DNA from: JAATFY01 sp049276515
Lineage (GTDB): Bacteria > Pseudomonadota > Alphaproteobacteria > UBA9219
Direction: 5' to 3'
Assembly (NCBI GenBank): GCA_049276515.1
Contig: JBASWO010000152.1
Span: forward strand, 1-8,172
DNA length: 8,172 bases
The translations under genes and the position numbers were made by a program. The notes beneath the pieces were generated by a model, which had not been told where the DNA came from, made no database searches, and saw only the letters and a program-made list of their open reading frames with translations. Every line of letters starts with the position of its first letter. Within the stretch, counting starts at the first letter, position 1. Positions 6,291 to 8,172 of this stretch are shown here, one piece after another.

Positions 6291-7034
6291 TTATTGTCTT
6301 CGGCTCTGCAGGAACCAAGCGAGCGCTGTCATCAAGAGGCCCAGCAGAGACAACATAAAAAGACCAAATAAAACACGTGGCATATCATAAAGTGCACTGG
6401 CCCTTATAATGTAGTGGCCAAGTCCTTTTTCTGAACTCACAAACTCTGCAATAAAAGCGCCGACAAGAGCGAAGCCCACATTCAACTTATACCCAGCAAT
6501 CACCCAATCGATGGCACCTGGGATAATGATTTTCCGAATGACGAGGATATTAGGAGCCCCAAGGTTACGGGCAAAAGAAAGATATTGGCTTGCAATCACT
6601 TGTGCACCTTCATAAGCCTGAAGGAGAGAAACAAAGAATACGGCAAACCCTGCCATAATGATTTTGGATGGCAATCCGATGCCAAACCACATGATCGTAA
6701 TAGGTGCTAAAGCAAAAATTGGTATTGAGCCGAAAAAAACTAGATAAGGTCGTGCAATAAAATCGATCCGTCCATTTCCCCACAAAAGTAAGCCACAAGC
6801 CGTTCCTAAAAAGGTGCCGAACAAAAGGCCTAAAGCGGCCTCACTAAAAGTTATGAAAATATGATACCAGATTTCTGGTTGTCTCCACTCTTCAAGAGCA
6901 ATTTGAGCAATGAGATGGGGAGCTGCAAAAAGAAATTGCAGTCTTGTATTGTTATAGACAGCGTATTCCCAAAAGCCCAAGAACAGAACGGCTGGCAAAA
7001 GAACAAGCAGGGTGTTTTTAAAACAACGCATCAT
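6291..7034 (-). CDS. ABC importer permease, SsuC/TauC/NrtB type
   Basis: This is the inner-membrane permease of an importer in the nitrate/sulfonate/taurine family. From the ATG at 7034 it has 247 residues. There is an N-terminal membrane helix (about residues 7-22) and several further hydrophobic helices through LFGLFMLSLLGLLMTALAWFL near the C terminus, consistent with about six. The cytoplasmic EAA loop that contacts the ATPase is visible at about 142-174, with EGAQVIASQYLSFARNLGA followed by the P-G pair of KIIIPGA. The ATG at 7034 is chosen over one at 7058 because it forms an ATGA overlap with the ATPase stop and has GGGGA seven bases upstream; the next codon is also ATG. This is the last gene of the operon. 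Its stop directly abuts the glycosyltransferase stop, leaving no room for a terminator between them. Confidence 0.92.
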   Translation of the reverse strand: MMRCFKNTLLVLLPAVLFLGFWEYAVYNNTRLQFLFAAPHLIAQIALEEWRQPEIWYHIFITFSEAALGLLFGTFLGTACGLLLWGNGRIDFIARPYLVFFGSIPIFALAPITIMWFGIGLPSKIIMAGFAVFFVSLLQAYEGAQVIASQYLSFARNLGAPNILVIRKIIIPGAIDWVIAGYKLNVGFALVGAFIAEFVSSEKGLGHYIIRASALYDMPRVLFGLFMLSLLGLLMTALAWFLQSRRQ

Positions 7035-7780
7035 ATCGCTGTCCCCAAGGCGGCCCATAAATCTTTCATAACAAAATTCAGAGCTTCGCTGCGCAGCACC
7101 GCGTGTGGCGAAGGCTTATCCGTAATACGGATTTCTTTAAACAATCGCGCCGGTGAGCGCGTCACTAAAAGGACGCGATCAGCAAGAAAACAAGCTTCTT
7201 CAACAGAATGGGTAACAACCAATGTCGCTGCTTGCTGTTCGTATGTGTAAGATTTGATAAGTTCAGCGAGTTCACGCCGTGCCAAGATATCAAGACTGCT
7301 CATGGGCTCATCAAGCAACAAGAGCCTTGGCTCCAACACAAGCGTGCGCGCCAACAAAACGCGTTGCTGCATACCTCCAGAAAGTTGAGACGAATAACTA
7401 TCAGCAAAGTCTTTCATGCCGACGCGGCTTAAAACTTTTTCGGCTTTCTCCATGGCTTCTGACTTCGTCTGGCCACACAGCTCCAAGCCAAGGCCAACAT
7501 TTTCTTGTACAGTGCGCCATGGCAATAAACGATCATCCTGAGATACATAGCCAAAAGTAGGTCCAGGACGCTGAATATGCGATTGCACAGTGCCTCTATC
7601 TGGTACCTCTAGGCCTGACAATAATTTTAGAAATGTAGTTTTACCACTGCCACTGGCACCAAGTAGACAAACAATTTCACCCGGAATTAAATCAAGGCTG
7701 ATATCACCAATAACGGTGAGTTGCTGACCGTCCGATTGACTATAAGACTTACCTACAGCTTGCGCTCTCAGGACGCTCAT
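7031..7780 (-). CDS. ABC importer ATPase, SsuB/TauB/NrtD type
   Basis: This is the nucleotide-binding subunit that powers the importer formed with the flanking permease and binding protein. All catalytic motifs are intact in the 249 residues: Walker A GASGSGKTT at 41-49, Q-loop Q81 in YVSQDDRLLPW, signature LSGGMQQR at 133-140, Walker B LLLLDE at 153-158 followed by PMSSLD (D-loop), and the switch histidine H191 in VVTHS. The LLPW after the Q-loop glutamine and the short length are typical of the nitrate/sulfonate/taurine subfamily. The start ATG (7780-7778) overlaps the upstream binding-protein stop as ATGA, and the stop overlaps the permease start in the same way, so the three subunits are probably translationally coupled. 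Sequence does not reveal the substrate. Confidence 0.95.
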   Translation of the reverse strand: MSVLRAQAVGKSYSQSDGQQLTVIGDISLDLIPGEIVCLLGASGSGKTTFLKLLSGLEVPDRGTVQSHIQRPGPTFGYVSQDDRLLPWRTVQENVGLGLELCGQTKSEAMEKAEKVLSRVGMKDFADSYSSQLSGGMQQRVLLARTLVLEPRLLLLDEPMSSLDILARRELAELIKSYTYEQQAATLVVTHSVEEACFLADRVLLVTRSPARLFKEIRITDKPSPHAVLRSEALNFVMKDLWAALGTAI

Positions 7781-8172
7781 TTTATAGCGATGCCCACATC
7801 CTTTTTAGCTTGCAGAGCAAAACTATTATCAACCGCAACATCTGTGGTCTGGGGTTTCTTCAACTCACCACTATCAAGTCTTGTCTTAAGAGTGCGTTGC
7901 CATAAGCGATCAACCACAACAACGGAGCGCGGATAAATTTTAGCGTTGATCATATGATCAACCGCGCGGCGCACAACTGCATCCGACAAATTTGGATAGA
8001 GCTTTTTAGCTACCTTGTAGGAAACTTCAGGTTTAGAATACATAAGATTGATGGCTTCTTGGAGGCCGCTCACAATCTGCTGCACCATGTGCGGACGGTT
8101 TTTTATAACATCTTCCGTTGTTGTAAAGCCGGTAATAACTTGCTCATCCGTCATAGGCGCTAAGTCAAATAC
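7777..8172 (-). CDS. ABC importer substrate-binding protein, NMT1/THI5-like (5' end cut by window edge)
   Basis: This is the C-terminal part of the periplasmic binding protein of the importer. The frame stays open to the right edge, with VFDLAP upstream of the first methionine in the window, so that methionine is internal and the true start lies outside. The visible 131 residues show the family pattern: ITGFTTTEDVIKNRPHMVQQ (a domain-crossing segment and helix), then EAINLMYSKPE, a helical region with AVDHMI, and the late VAVDNSFA. This pattern is shared by binding proteins for sulfonates, taurine, nitrate, riboflavin and thiamine-pyrimidine precursors. About two thirds of the protein, including most of the ligand pocket and the signal peptide, is missing, so the ligand is not inferable. 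The stop overlaps the ATPase start by four bases. The operon promoter lies beyond the window. Confidence 0.88.
   Translation of the reverse strand, partial: VFDLAPMTDEQVITGFTTTEDVIKNRPHMVQQIVSGLQEAINLMYSKPEVSYKVAKKLYPNLSDAVVRRAVDHMINAKIYPRSVVVVDRLWQRTLKTRLDSGELKKPQTTDVAVDNSFALQAKKDVGIAIK

Noticed and set aside
6861..7560. Plus-strand open frames opposite the permease and ATPase genes
   Set aside because: The minus strand holds intact ABC motifs over the same bases; no domain is recognisable on the plus strand.

Overview
The window is about 8.2 kb of compact chromosomal DNA with moderate base composition. It most likely comes from an alphaproteobacterium. The reasons are a NadQ/NrtR-type regulator placed upstream of nadA-nadB, a hydrolase that closely resembles the mitochondrial protein ABHD10, and the general style of the proteins. 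An order such as Hyphomicrobiales (Rhizobiales) is plausible but cannot be proved from this window. There are no tRNA or rRNA genes, insertion sequences, CRISPR arrays or phage genes.

Left part (1-3536, all on the minus strand, so read from right to left): a small glycine-zipper lipoprotein gene (3536-3162), then a Nudix-like winged-helix regulator that is probably nadQ (3112-2219), then nadA (2077-1079) and nadB (1079 to the left edge, cut off). NadB and NadA make quinolinate from aspartate and dihydroxyacetone phosphate, the first two steps of de novo NAD synthesis, and the regulator probably represses them. The 141-bp gap before nadA is the most interesting non-coding stretch. It holds a candidate promoter, two related 17-bp imperfect palindromes (likely operators) and, between them, a terminator-like hairpin with a T tract pointing toward nadA.

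Middle (3537-6290): a 151-bp divergent intergenic region precedes a plus-strand glutathione S-transferase gene (3688-4317). This converges on, and overlaps by 4 bp, a minus-strand ABHD10-like alpha/beta hydrolase (5057-4314). Nine base pairs beyond that hydrolase start, a plus-strand GT4-type glycosyltransferase begins (5067-6290). It has lost both acidic residues of the usual EX7E motif.

Right part (6291-8172, minus strand): an ABC importer operon of the nitrate/sulfonate/taurine type, read as substrate-binding protein (cut by the right edge), ATPase, permease, each joined to the next by an ATGA overlap. Its last stop codon lies directly against the glycosyltransferase stop codon. The substrate cannot be named from sequence.

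Most of this is ordinary chromosomal housekeeping and accessory metabolism. I see no clear undescribed multi-gene system. The best leads are the control region of nadA, the glycosyltransferase with its altered active-site motif, and the absence of intergenic space at two convergent and one divergent gene pair.
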